Shown here: positions 35,218 to 44,472 of the stretch, in pieces
Position numbering within the stretch: position 1 is the stretch's first letter
Layout: each line of letters begins with the position of its first letter
Assembly: GCA_964500205.1 (NCBI GenBank)
Contig: CAZCNS010000005.1
Span: 233,741 to 297,740, forward strand
From: UBA10329 sp964500205
Lineage (GTDB): Bacteria; Bacteroidota; Bacteroidia; UBA10329
Length of the DNA: 64,000 bases
Reading direction: 5' to 3'
The notes under the pieces: model-generated
The model's input: the letters and a program-made list of their open reading frames with translations, nothing else
Told to the model about the DNA's origin: nothing
The model's database searches: none
Made by a program: the position numbers and the translations under genes

Positions 35218-35263
35218 TCTCTGGATAATCATCAATCGACAATCATCATTCATCAATAAATAG

Positions 35264-36652
35264 ATGGCGAGTCACGAAGCTGCAATACGCGAACCGCTGA
35301 TTCTGAATGATAAGACTTATCATCAGATTTCAGAGGATATTGCCCGCCCGATCGAGGGAACTGCCAATAAGAGCTGGTGGGTACTTTTTACCATCTCAGT
35401 CGTTGCAATGCTCTGGGGCGTAGGTTGCATACTCTACACTATCGGTGTGGGTATCGGTACATGGGGACTTAACAAGACGGTAGGCTGGGCTTGGGATATA
35501 ACCAACTTCGTATGGTGGGTAGGTATAGGTCACGCGGGTACGCTTATATCTGCCGTGCTTCTGCTCTTCCGTCAGAAATGGCGGATGGCAATCAACCGCT
35601 CTGCTGAGGCCATGACCATCTTTGCGGTTGTCTGTGCTGCCCTGTTCCCCGGCATTCACATGGGGCGTATCTGGATGGCATACTGGGTGCTTCCCCTCCC
35701 CAACCAGTATGGTTCACTGTGGGTGAATTTCAATTCCCCTCTGCTATGGGACGTATTCGCGATTTCAACGTACTTTTCCGTGTCCCTAGTGTTCTGGTAC
35801 ATCGGTCTGATCCCTGACTTTGCTACTATCCGTGACCGTGCTGTCATGGCAGGCAAGCCCATACGTGAGGCTATTTATGGTATCATGAGTTTCGGATGGA
35901 GCGGAAATGCCCGAGCGTGGCACCGCTTCGAAGAAATCAGCCTCGTGCTGGCAGGTATCGCCACACCGCTCGTACTCTCGGTACACACCATCGTATCCAT
36001 GGACTTCGCCACATCGGTGATTCCAGGTTGGCACACTACCATTTTCCCACCTTACTTCGTTGCTGGTGCGATTTTCTCCGGGTTCGCTATGGTGCAAACG
36101 CTGATGCTGGTGATGAGGAAGGTGGTCAATATGGAGGCTTACATAACCATCAACCACATTGAGTTGATGAACAAGGTCATCATTCTCACAGGTTCCATTG
36201 TTGGTATCGCCTACATAACGGAGCTATTTGTTGCGTGGTATTCCGGAGTGGAGTACGAGCAGTATGCGTTCCTGAACCGTGCTACTGGTCCTTATTGGTG
36301 GTCGTACTGGGCGATGATGAGCTGCAATGTTATCACTCCGCAGATTTTCTGGTTCCGTAAGATCCGAAGAAGCATCTGGCTTACGTTCGTCATCAGCATC
36401 TTCGTGAATATCGGTATGTGGTTTGAGCGTTTCGTGATCATTGTCACCTCACTGCATCGGGATTATCTTCCATCAAGCTGGAGTATGTTCTATCCTACTT
36501 GGGTCGACATAGGAATTTTCATTGGTACCATGGGAATCTTTGGAACTTTGTTCCTGCTGTACTCGCGTACCTTCCCAGTCCTGCCAATTGCAGAGGTGAA
36601 GTCTATCCTGAAGTCCAGTGGTTCTCAGTTCAAGGGTAATTCACATCATTGA
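35264..36652 (+). CDS. actC: Alternative complex III, ActC (NrfD-family quinol subunit)
   Basis: 462 aa with ten predicted membrane helices, the NrfD/PsrC pattern. The N-terminus (AIREPLILNDKTYHQISEDI) is the conserved cytoplasmic opening; GVGIGTWGLNKTVGWAWDITNFVWW and GIHMGRIWMAYWVLPLPN are ActC landmarks, with buried polar and His residues (HAGTLISAVLLL) near the quinol site. It oxidises menaquinol in the membrane, giving electrons to ActB. Confidence 0.95.
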   Translation: MASHEAAIREPLILNDKTYHQISEDIARPIEGTANKSWWVLFTISVVAMLWGVGCILYTIGVGIGTWGLNKTVGWAWDITNFVWWVGIGHAGTLISAVLLLFRQKWRMAINRSAEAMTIFAVVCAALFPGIHMGRIWMAYWVLPLPNQYGSLWVNFNSPLLWDVFAISTYFSVSLVFWYIGLIPDFATIRDRAVMAGKPIREAIYGIMSFGWSGNARAWHRFEEISLVLAGIATPLVLSVHTIVSMDFATSVIPGWHTTIFPPYFVAGAIFSGFAMVQTLMLVMRKVVNMEAYITINHIELMNKVIILTGSIVGIAYITELFVAWYSGVEYEQYAFLNRATGPYWWSYWAMMSCNVITPQIFWFRKIRRSIWLTFVISIFVNIGMWFERFVIIVTSLHRDYLPSSWSMFYPTWVDIGIFIGTMGIFGTLFLLYSRTFPVLPIAEVKSILKSSGSQFKGNSHH

Positions 36653-36711
36653 TACAATGCGGACGCTTAGTCCGGTTCATTATATAAATTGTTAATCATC
36701 AATTCGCCAAG

Positions 36712-37242
36712 ATGAGCCATCATAAAGAGATACACGGTCTGTTCGGTGACGAGGAGGTGCTCCTCAGGTCGGCCAAGCAACTGGTGGCCAAGGGCATCCA
36801 CATCAAGGACGTGTTCAGCCCGTTCCCGATACATGGAATTGACCCAGTCATCGGTGTACCTCGCACGAGGTTGCATATCGCAGGTTTTATCTATGGCCTT
36901 GTCGGTCTGAGCCTTGCGCTTTTCATGTTCTGGTATCTGCTCATCATGGACTGGCCTATGAATATCGGAGGCAAGCCGAATTTCAGCCTGATGGAGAACC
37001 TGCCTGCGTTCATTCCGATAACATTTGAGATGACCGTGTGGTGTGCAGCACATGGAATGAGTGTGACCTACATGCTGCGCAATGGTATTTATCCCGGAAA
37101 GAAGAACTGGAATCCTGACCCACGTACTACTGACGATAAGTTCTTGATGCTTATTGACATGGAAGAGAATCACGGTTTCAGTGCCGAGGATATCAAGGCC
37201 ATGTTGAAGGAAGGGGGAGTAGAGGAGATAGCTGAGAAATGA
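36712..37242 (+). CDS. actD: Alternative complex III, ActD (DUF3341)
   Basis: 176 aa. A cytoplasmic N-terminal domain (LFGDEEVLLRSAKQLVAKG, DVFSPFPIHGID) is followed by two membrane helices (GFIYGLVGLSLALFMFWYL and a helix ending around VWCAAHGMS). This is the DUF3341 subunit, which sits on ActC and is thought to help in proton coupling. Confidence 0.94.
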   Translation: MSHHKEIHGLFGDEEVLLRSAKQLVAKGIHIKDVFSPFPIHGIDPVIGVPRTRLHIAGFIYGLVGLSLALFMFWYLLIMDWPMNIGGKPNFSLMENLPAFIPITFEMTVWCAAHGMSVTYMLRNGIYPGKKNWNPDPRTTDDKFLMLIDMEENHGFSAEDIKAMLKEGGVEEIAEK

Positions 37243-37306
37243 GAAGCACATGCCTTGGACTATCCGAGGCTAACGCAATAAACTGATAACGACATCATTC
37301 ATCGAG

Positions 37307-37903
37307 ATGAAAGTTCTCAATAGATACAACCTCACTACAACTGTAGCTCTGCTGGCCGTGGGAGTGGTGGTGCTGTCCTCTTGCCGCAAGGACCCCCTTA
37401 GTCCTGGACTGGAGTACATGCCCGATATGTACCGCTCACCATCTTACGAGACATATAGCGTGAACCCGTTGTTTGAGGATGGCCTCACAGCGCGTAAGCC
37501 GGTGGACGGTACCATGACCCAGGGCGAGTGGCCTCATGAGGGAAGTCTGGTGAATGCGCTACCTTACCATAGGCAGAACACCCCAGAGGAGTACCAATTG
37601 GCTGCTGCTGATTTGAATCCCTTTGAGGCGACTCCGGATGTTATAGCCAAAGGGAAGGACATCTATGAAAAGATGTGCATGCACTGTCATGGTAAGAACG
37701 GTGGCGGAGACGGGCAAATCGTGCAGATTGAGAAATATCCACCCCCACCTGCCTACAATGGACCATTGAAGAACTTGGAGGAGGGAAAGATGTTCTTTAC
37801 CATAACATACGGAAAGGGTCTTATGGGGCCCCACGCTTCGCAGCTTACCAAGGAGGAGCGCTGGAAGGTGATTCGCTATGTTCAGGAGCTCCAGAAGATC
37901 TGA
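37307..37903 (+). CDS. actE: Alternative complex III, ActE (monohaem cytochrome c lipoprotein)
   Basis: 198 aa. A lipobox LSSC (Cys26) marks a lipoprotein. One haem motif, CMHCH (about residues 123-127), with a Met ligand in the GLMGPHASQ region. The conserved Act segment EYMPDMYRSPSYE appears near the N-terminus. It transfers electrons from ActA outward to the oxidase or soluble carriers. Confidence 0.93.
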   Translation: MKVLNRYNLTTTVALLAVGVVVLSSCRKDPLSPGLEYMPDMYRSPSYETYSVNPLFEDGLTARKPVDGTMTQGEWPHEGSLVNALPYHRQNTPEEYQLAAADLNPFEATPDVIAKGKDIYEKMCMHCHGKNGGGDGQIVQIEKYPPPPAYNGPLKNLEEGKMFFTITYGKGLMGPHASQLTKEERWKVIRYVQELQKI

Positions 37904-37937
37904 AATTGATTCAAGCAAAAGCCAAAAGACTGTCGTA

Positions 37938-39131
37938 ATGGAATATACGGTCCAACCGAGCACCAAGAAGATCACCCTGGGCCTTGCCCTTCTGGGTGTG
38001 CTTGCAGTGGTCTATGGTGTAATGACGCACATCCCGGGTCAGCGTATCTGGGCGAATGTGCTGGTCAACTCTTACTTTTTTCTCGGGATATCCGTGATAG
38101 GTACGTTGTGGATGGCCATTCAGTATGTGGCTGAGGCCGGCTGGTCGTCCGGACTTAAGCGTGTGCCTGAAGCTATGGCACAGTTTATCCCGTTTGCAGG
38201 CATCATGCTTTTGCTGGTGGTGATCGGGGGACATCCATCACTGCACTGGAATCACATCTACCACTGGATGGACCCATCGCTCACTGACCCTGCGAGCGAT
38301 CATTTTGACTCGATCATCGCTGGAAAAACCAGCTACCTCAACTTCCCTTTCTTTCTTGGAAGAATACTGCTTTATGTAGGAGTTTGGTTTGCGTTCACGC
38401 GTTTCTTCCGAAATCATTCGCTGGCTGAAGATGCGCAAGGAGGTCTTACCTACCACCAGAAGAGCATTGGTCTTGGTGCTTTATTCCTGGTATTCTTTGC
38501 TGTGACCTCGAGCACGAGCGCATGGGACATCACCATGAGTATTGATACGCATTGGTTCAGCACGCTGTTCGGCTGGTACAACTTCGCAACCTTCTGGGTT
38601 AGCGGCATTGCGATGATGGCTATGATCACCGTGTATCTCAAGCGAAGCGGTTACATGACGCACATTACAGAGGAGCATTTGCATGACCTCGGTAAGTTCA
38701 TGTTCGCGTTCTCAATTTTCTGGACGTACCTGTGGTTCTCACAGTTCATGCTCATTTGGTATTCCAACATCCCTGAGGAGGTGACCTATTTTATGGATCG
38801 TTGGGAGAATTACATGGTGCCTTTCGCGGCACTTCCCGTCCTGAACTTCCTTCTTCCCGTTTTGATTCTCATGGACCGTGACGCGAAGCGCAGTATGAAC
38901 ATGCTCATGATAGCTGGTGTTATCATAGTGTTCGGTCACTGGCTAGATGTTTTTGTGATGGTGATGCCCGGATCCCTGAAGGATGACTGGGGTTTTGGGC
39001 CGCTTGAGGTCGGGATGTTCCTCGGTTTCCTTGGTGCGTTCCTTTTCGTTACTCACAACGCACTCAGCAAAGCATCGCTGGTGGCTAAGAATCATCCGTT
39101 CCTTGATGAGGCCGCGCATCACCACGTGTGA
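37938..39131 (+). CDS. actF: Alternative complex III, ActF (membrane subunit)
   Basis: 397 aa from the ATG at 37938; the frame is open upstream into actE but that start is improbable. About ten membrane helices in an NrfD-like half-fold related to ActC, lacking the quinol-site residues. Conserved HWNHIYHWMDPS, SFSTS-type (AVTSSTSAWDITMSIDTHWFSTLFGWY) and FGHWLDVFVMVMPGSL segments. Structural and proton-path partner of ActC. Confidence 0.92.
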   Translation: MEYTVQPSTKKITLGLALLGVLAVVYGVMTHIPGQRIWANVLVNSYFFLGISVIGTLWMAIQYVAEAGWSSGLKRVPEAMAQFIPFAGIMLLLVVIGGHPSLHWNHIYHWMDPSLTDPASDHFDSIIAGKTSYLNFPFFLGRILLYVGVWFAFTRFFRNHSLAEDAQGGLTYHQKSIGLGALFLVFFAVTSSTSAWDITMSIDTHWFSTLFGWYNFATFWVSGIAMMAMITVYLKRSGYMTHITEEHLHDLGKFMFAFSIFWTYLWFSQFMLIWYSNIPEEVTYFMDRWENYMVPFAALPVLNFLLPVLILMDRDAKRSMNMLMIAGVIIVFGHWLDVFVMVMPGSLKDDWGFGPLEVGMFLGFLGAFLFVTHNALSKASLVAKNHPFLDEAAHHHV

Positions 39132-39176
39132 TCGAATGCCTTTGTAAAATTTCCATTGACTGACAAGAACTGAGAA

Positions 39177-40211
39177 ATGGTCAACCTGTTAATAGTAGCG
39201 GTCCTCATCCTCGCCATCGTTGTTGTGGCGCGTGTTATCCGTGTTTTCGAGCTTGGTGCCAAGCTGCGCGGGGAAGACCCGAGTGTGGTCAACGATAATG
39301 ATAATCGTTCGCAGGCCACGTTGGTGGTAATCTTCGGATTGTCCTTCCTCCTTTATGCGGCTTACATGTTCATCTGGGGTCCGGAGATGCTTCCTGTAGC
39401 GGCATCTGAACATGGGCAGAAGACTGATTTCCTGTTGAATCTTACATGGCTCATTATCATTCCGGTGTTCTTCATTACGCACCTGTTGCTGATATATTAT
39501 GGCTATAAGTACTTCTACCGGAAAGACCGTAAGGCCACGTTCTTCGCCCATAGCACGAAGCTGGAAGCAATCTGGACGATCATTCCTACCATCGTTCTTT
39601 CATCTCTGATCATCTACGGTATCAGTACGTGGAATGAGATTACAGGACCCGCGCCCGAGGAGGCCATCGTCATTGAGCTCTACAGCAAGCAGTTTGATTG
39701 GACTGCACGCTACGCTGGAGACGATAACAAATTGGGTGCTTCGGGCTATCGTCTCATCGAGGGGGCCAATACGCTTGGTGTTGACATGCGTGATCCGGCA
39801 TCCGCAGACGATAAGGTGGTTCGTGGAGAGTTTCATCTTCCAGTTGGCAAGCCGGTATTGTTCAAGTTCCACAGCAGGGATGTGATTCACTCTGCCTATA
39901 TGCCCCACTTCCGCGCACAGATGAACTGTGTTCCTGGCATGACCACACAGTTTCACTTTGTGCCCACCATGACCACAGAGGAAATGCGCATAGAGACTGG
40001 TAATCCGGAATTCGATTATGTTCTGCTCTGCAACAAGATTTGTGGAGGGGCGCATTGGAACATGCAGATGAACATCATCGTGGAATCTGAGGCGGATTTC
40101 AACGCATGGCTTGCAGGCCAGAAGACGCTTGCCGACCAATTGAAGAAGGAAGACAGCGAGGAACAGCAGGCCGAACTTGTAAAAGATGGCGAAGAGTCGT
40201 CCGAGATCTGA
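39177..40211 (+). CDS. coxB: Cytochrome c oxidase subunit II
   Basis: 344 aa. Three hydrophobic segments precede the CuA cupredoxin domain (about 160-310). The CuA ligands are in HSAYMPHFR (His), and CNKICGGAHWNMQM (two Cys, His, Met); the domain accepts electrons from the Act cytochromes. The N-terminal additional helix (LLIVAVLILAIVVVARVI) is typical of Bacteroidota CoxB. A Glu-rich tail ends the protein. Confidence 0.96.
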   Translation: MVNLLIVAVLILAIVVVARVIRVFELGAKLRGEDPSVVNDNDNRSQATLVVIFGLSFLLYAAYMFIWGPEMLPVAASEHGQKTDFLLNLTWLIIIPVFFITHLLLIYYGYKYFYRKDRKATFFAHSTKLEAIWTIIPTIVLSSLIIYGISTWNEITGPAPEEAIVIELYSKQFDWTARYAGDDNKLGASGYRLIEGANTLGVDMRDPASADDKVVRGEFHLPVGKPVLFKFHSRDVIHSAYMPHFRAQMNCVPGMTTQFHFVPTMTTEEMRIETGNPEFDYVLLCNKICGGAHWNMQMNIIVESEADFNAWLAGQKTLADQLKKEDSEEQQAELVKDGEESSEI

Positions 40212-40269
40212 ACAATAGCTCAACACGGGCATTTCATTCATTGATTAAATCCACTGTCAAACAGTAACT

Positions 40270-42057
40270 ATGGCAGAACACGCAGCACACGAGGGCCACG
40301 CGCACCACGTACATCACGGAAAGCCTGATTTCTGGACACACTATGTGTTCTCTCAGGATCATAAGATGATATCCAAGCAGTTCCTTATCACCGCTATGGT
40401 GATGGGTACTGTGGCCATGATGATGTCCATCTTCTTCCGACTCCAGCTGGGCTGGCCCGGAGAGTCTTTCGGCATCCTCTCCACCTTTCTCGGAAAATGG
40501 GCCGAGGGTGGCGTGCTTGACCCGAACATGTATCTGGCATTGGTGACCATACACGGAACAATCATGGTATTCATGGTGCTTACCGGTGGATTGAGCGGAA
40601 CCTTTGCCAACCTGCTCATTCCGTTGCAGGTGGGTGCACGCGATATGGCCTCAGGATTCCTGAACATGCTCTCGTTCTGGTTCTTCCTTGTTTCATCGGT
40701 GATCATGCTGGGTTCATTGTTTGTAGAGACTGGCCCCGCTGCCGCAGGGTGGACTATTTATCCGCCTCTTAGTGCACTGCCGCAGGCCATTCCAGGTTCT
40801 GGTCTGGGAATGACCCTATGGCTCGTGAGCATGACATTGTTCATCGTATCCTCTTTGCTCGGTGGTGTGAACTATATCGCGACCATCATTAACCTGCGGA
40901 CCAAGGGGATGAGCATGGACAGGTTGCCCCTCACCACTTGGGCACTGTTTATCACTGCAATTCTCGGTCTGCTCTCATTCCCAGTGTTGCTTTCTGCCGC
41001 GCTGCTGCTCGTTTTTGACCGCAGCTTCGGTACCAGCTTCTACCTGAGCGACATTTTCATCAGCGGTCAGGCTCTGGAGCACACAGGCGGAAGCCCGATT
41101 CTGTTCCAGCACCTGTTCTGGTTCCTTGGACACCCTGAGGTTTACATCGTACTGCTCCCTGCGCTCGGCATCACCTCTGAGGTTGTTGCAACTATGGCCC
41201 GCAAGCCCATTTTTGGCTACAAGGCGATGGTCGGTTCCATGCTGGCCATTGCGTTCCTTTCGTTCATCGTGTGGGGTCACCACATGTTCCTCACTGGAAT
41301 GAATCCGTTCCTTGGTTCCGTCTTCACCTTCACCACCCTTTTGGTGGCAATTCCATCCGCTGTGAAGGTGTTCAACTACCTTACTACTTTGTGGAAGGGA
41401 AATATCGTCTACAGTCCCGCTATGCTGTTCGCTATAGGCCTGGTAAGCACTTTCATTACTGGTGGTCTTACAGGTATCATCCTCGGTGACTCAGCGCTGG
41501 ACATTAACGTGCACGACACGTATTTCGTTGTGGCGCACTTCCACATCGTGATGGGTGCTTCAGCCATTTTCGGGATGTTTGCAGGTGTGTATCACTGGTT
41601 CCCCAAGATGTACGGGAAAATGATGAACAAGAAGCTTGGCTATGCGCACTTTTGGTTGACTATTACAGGTGTCTACGGAGTGTTCTTCCCGATGCACTTC
41701 TTAGGTCTGGCAGGTATTCCGAGGCGCTACTACAGCAACACAGCGTTCCCTATTTTTGACGGTCTGCAGGACATCAACGAGATGATCAGCATCTTCGCTA
41801 TCCTTGGAGCGGCTGCACAGGTGATTTTCTTCTTCAACTTCTTCTACAGCATCTATCGTGGGCCAAAGGCTACACAGAACCCGTGGAACTCGAATGCGTT
41901 GGAGTGGACTACTCCCGTTGAGCACATCCATGGCAACTGGCCAGGTGCAATACCCACAGTGTATCGTTGGGCATATGATTACAGCCGCCCGGACAAGGAG
42001 GAAGATTTTGTTCCTCAGAGTGTGCCTCCCACTTCGGATGAGAAGCAGATACACTGA
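40270..42057 (+). CDS. coxA: Cytochrome c oxidase subunit I
   Basis: 595 aa, twelve-helix haem-copper oxidase core. GHPEVYI supplies the CuB His, the Tyr cross-link and the proton-channel Glu, so it is an A1-type enzyme. The CuB pair is in VWGHHMFLTGM, and HDTYFVVAHFH holds the haem a3 and a ligands. The N-terminal tail is His-rich (HAAHEGHAHHVHHG). A strong terminator follows; subunits III and IV are not in this cluster. Confidence 0.97.
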   Translation: MAEHAAHEGHAHHVHHGKPDFWTHYVFSQDHKMISKQFLITAMVMGTVAMMMSIFFRLQLGWPGESFGILSTFLGKWAEGGVLDPNMYLALVTIHGTIMVFMVLTGGLSGTFANLLIPLQVGARDMASGFLNMLSFWFFLVSSVIMLGSLFVETGPAAAGWTIYPPLSALPQAIPGSGLGMTLWLVSMTLFIVSSLLGGVNYIATIINLRTKGMSMDRLPLTTWALFITAILGLLSFPVLLSAALLLVFDRSFGTSFYLSDIFISGQALEHTGGSPILFQHLFWFLGHPEVYIVLLPALGITSEVVATMARKPIFGYKAMVGSMLAIAFLSFIVWGHHMFLTGMNPFLGSVFTFTTLLVAIPSAVKVFNYLTTLWKGNIVYSPAMLFAIGLVSTFITGGLTGIILGDSALDINVHDTYFVVAHFHIVMGASAIFGMFAGVYHWFPKMYGKMMNKKLGYAHFWLTITGVYGVFFPMHFLGLAGIPRRYYSNTAFPIFDGLQDINEMISIFAILGAAAQVIFFFNFFYSIYRGPKATQNPWNSNALEWTTPVEHIHGNWPGAIPTVYRWAYDYSRPDKEEDFVPQSVPPTSDEKQIH

Positions 42058-42080
42058 ACCATTGCTTGGTGAAAATCCTG

Positions 42081-42115
42081 AAAATGTCCTTGAGCGATCA
42101 GGGACATTTTTTTTT
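42081..42115 (+). terminator. Intrinsic terminator of the act-cox operon
   Basis: A 13-bp stem, AAAATGTCCTTGA / TCAGGGACATTTT (one T-G pair), GCGA loop, then more than five T. Confidence 0.9.
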
Positions 42116-42164
42116 GAAGCTTGAAGTGAAACGACCCGTGAATCAGGACATCGGATCTGGCCTG

Positions 42165-42761
42165 ATGTGTGGTTGGCTGCTACTACTGTTGCTGTTGCCC
42201 TTCGGAATGTATGCACAGGAGACGGATAGAAAGATTCGCATATTAGGTAAGTTCGAAGGGCGAAACGCTTTCGTACGCACACATCATGCGTCTTTTCTCG
42301 GGGTTCGTCTCGGTATAGAGTTCAAATTCCCTATACGCACGGGTATAGGATACTACTGGATGCAGACGGCCATTGACAGTCAGCTCTTTGACCCGTCCGA
42401 GTATCAGAACAGCGGTAGCTCAGCCACACCGAGGATGCGTTATGCCATGGCCTATGTGGAATACACCTTCTGGGAGGAGGACGGGTGGTCGCTCGGAGTA
42501 CCGCTACAGTTGGGTTTCGGAGAGACCTTCTATCGCACGGACACGGACGCGCATGTGTCCAATGGCTTTGTGATGCCCTTGGAGTCCGGAATGGAGGTCA
42601 GCTATAGGTTCATAAGATGGGCGGGCCTCGGAGTGGGACTTGGCTATCGCCTCATCTTGGTGAACAGCTCCGGGGTGAAGGAGAGCTTCAATTCGCCTTA
42701 CTATCAGGTGCGGGTGCAGTTGGCACTGAATGAGCTGTTCAGGCGTCAACGGAAGGATTGA
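42165..42761 (+). CDS. Outer-membrane beta-barrel protein, unknown function
   Basis: 198 aa from the ATG at 42165 (the open frame extends back through the cox terminator, which cannot be coding). Signal peptide MCGWLLLLLLLPFGMYAQ. The mature part has amphipathic beta strands with aromatic girdles (IGYYWMQTAI, MAYVEYTFWEEDGWSLG, GMEVSYRFIRWAGLGVGLGYR) and ends in a strand LALNEL. Probably an eight-stranded OmpW/OmpX-like barrel. Its 3' end overlaps the convergent DUF2306 gene by 23 bp. Confidence 0.75.
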   Translation: MCGWLLLLLLLPFGMYAQETDRKIRILGKFEGRNAFVRTHHASFLGVRLGIEFKFPIRTGIGYYWMQTAIDSQLFDPSEYQNSGSSATPRMRYAMAYVEYTFWEEDGWSLGVPLQLGFGETFYRTDTDAHVSNGFVMPLESGMEVSYRFIRWAGLGVGLGYRLILVNSSGVKESFNSPYYQVRVQLALNELFRRQRKD

Positions 42762-43422
42762 ATCTGTTCCGATAGTACCGGATCCAGAACACGATAACGG
42801 GCGTGCCGACAATGGTGGGAGCAAGCCAAAACATCCACGGATAAGGGAAGTCGGGTAGGTAGCGGTTCCCGTTCTGGACCAGAAAGGCAGACAATGCCGC
42901 GATGTAAGACCCGACCATCGACTGCATGTGATGGTACCACCACCACATTTTGTCATCCATCTCCTTTTTCTTGAAAATGCGTACATCCGTCCAGCCGCTG
43001 AGGGCCGTCATGGAGCCGAACACGGCACAGAGGATGAAGATGGGCTGGATGCCCGTGGTCAAGAGCCCCTTCGTCCCAATGAACAGCAGCGCGAGGCCAC
43101 TCAGGATAGCGATAATGGCCCCAGTCCAGTCTACAGCCGTTTGCTGACCGGGCCGCTTTCGGTGGAGCACACGGTAGCCCGTGAAGCATAGGTAGAAACT
43201 GAACACCGCGATCACCAGCAGGAACAGGTTGAAGCGCAGAAGCACGATGATGCCCACGGCACTAAGCACCACCACCAGCATCCCATAGAAATACGCCTTA
43301 CCGATATTTCGGTGCAATCGTCCTCCTTTTGGGCGAATAAGCATGGCGGCAAGCCCAGAGAGCAGCACCAATGAGGCCGAGACGATGTGTGTCCACGTCA
43401 GAACGGTGTCGAGTATCTCCAT
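42739..43422 (-). CDS. DUF2306 family membrane protein
   Basis: 227 aa with about seven membrane helices. The N-terminal LTWTHIVSASLVLLSGL and GRLHRNIGKAYFYGM are DUF2306 features, with conserved His residues. Related proteins may bind haem or quinone, but no function is established. Lies 6 bp downstream of selD on the same strand, suggesting co-transcription with selU-selD. Confidence 0.8.
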   Translation of the reverse strand: MEILDTVLTWTHIVSASLVLLSGLAAMLIRPKGGRLHRNIGKAYFYGMLVVVLSAVGIIVLLRFNLFLLVIAVFSFYLCFTGYRVLHRKRPGQQTAVDWTGAIIAILSGLALLFIGTKGLLTTGIQPIFILCAVFGSMTALSGWTDVRIFKKKEMDDKMWWWYHHMQSMVGSYIAALSAFLVQNGNRYLPDFPYPWMFWLAPTIVGTPVIVFWIRYYRNRFNPSVDA

Positions 43423-43428
43423 GCCTGT

Positions 43429-44472
43429 TCAGATGATGTTGACGGTCTTTGATGATGATGCGGTCATCCTGCCGATACGTTGGACATTAGTGCCGTGTTT
43501 CCTGCAAAGAGAGAGATAATCCTCAATGCCTTCGGGTTCTACCGCCACCAGTAATCCCCCGCTGGTTTGCGGGTCGCATAGGGTGAAAAGCTGCGGCCCG
43601 CTCAGAGTCGATACTTTACTTCCATAAGACTGGAAGTTGCGCATGGTCATGTCGGGATAAATGAAGCTGTCCAGATAGTGTTGCAATCCCTCTATCAGCG
43701 GCACATCAGCATAGTTGACCTCCGCGCTGAGTCCCGCGCCCTCTGCCATCTCGATGAGGTGTCCGAGCAGACCGAAGCCCGTTACATCGGTCATGGCCTT
43801 CACCTGCGGCAATCTTCCCAATGGCTCACCGATGCTGTTCAGTTGCAGCATGAGTGTGGTGGCCTTGCCCCGGTCTTCATCAAGCAGAACACCTCGTTTT
43901 GCTGCGGTGGATAGGATGCCGATGCCGAGCGGTTTGGTGAGGTACAGTTGGCAGCCCTCGGTTGCGCTGCTGTTGGCTTTGATGTGGGCTTTCTCAGCTA
44001 TGCCAGTCACTGCAAGGCCGAAGATGGGTTCGGGCGAGTCGATGCTATGTCCGCCCGCAAGTGGGATGCTGGCCTTGCCACAAGCCTCTCTTGCGCCTTC
44101 CAGCACTTGTGCGGCCACCTCGGCAGGCAGTTTCTCTACGGGCCAACCGAGAATGGCAATGGCCATAAGCGGTCTGCCGCCCATGGCGTAGATGTCTGAG
44201 ATGGCGTTGGTGGCGGCTATACCACCGAATTCACGCGCATCGTCCACAATGGGCATGAAGAAATCGGTGGTGCTGATAATGGCGCGCTCGCTGTCTATCG
44301 CCATCACGGCCGCATCGTCTGCAGTGCTGTTGCCGATCAGCAGGTCGGGGAAACGGTCGTTGAGGATGTTTTCACCAAGGATCCGTTTAAGCACTGCAGG
44401 GGCGATCTTACATCCGCAGCCCGAGCCGTGGGAGAACTGGGTCAATCTTATCTGTTCTGTTGAGCTCATCAT
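43429..44472 (-). CDS. selD: Selenide, water dikinase (selenophosphate synthase)
   Basis: 347 aa. Makes monoselenophosphate from selenide and ATP. The glycine-rich HGSGCGCK loop near residues 15-22 carries the catalytic Cys19 (Cys rather than selenocysteine). TTDFFMPIVDDAREFG and LAGGHSIDSPEPIFGLAVTG are conserved ATP/Mg-binding segments. Its start overlaps selU's stop as ATGA, and selenophosphate is the substrate of SelU. Confidence 0.97.
   Translation of the reverse strand: MMSSTEQIRLTQFSHGSGCGCKIAPAVLKRILGENILNDRFPDLLIGNSTADDAAVMAIDSERAIISTTDFFMPIVDDAREFGGIAATNAISDIYAMGGRPLMAIAILGWPVEKLPAEVAAQVLEGAREACGKASIPLAGGHSIDSPEPIFGLAVTGIAEKAHIKANSSATEGCQLYLTKPLGIGILSTAAKRGVLLDEDRGKATTLMLQLNSIGEPLGRLPQVKAMTDVTGFGLLGHLIEMAEGAGLSAEVNYADVPLIEGLQHYLDSFIYPDMTMRNFQSYGSKVSTLSGPQLFTLCDPQTSGGLLVAVEPEGIEDYLSLCRKHGTNVQRIGRMTASSSKTVNII

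Noticed and set aside
34198..35256. 352-codon open frame antisense to the ActB iron-sulfur domain
   Set aside because: Mirror of conserved Cys codons; no independent evidence.
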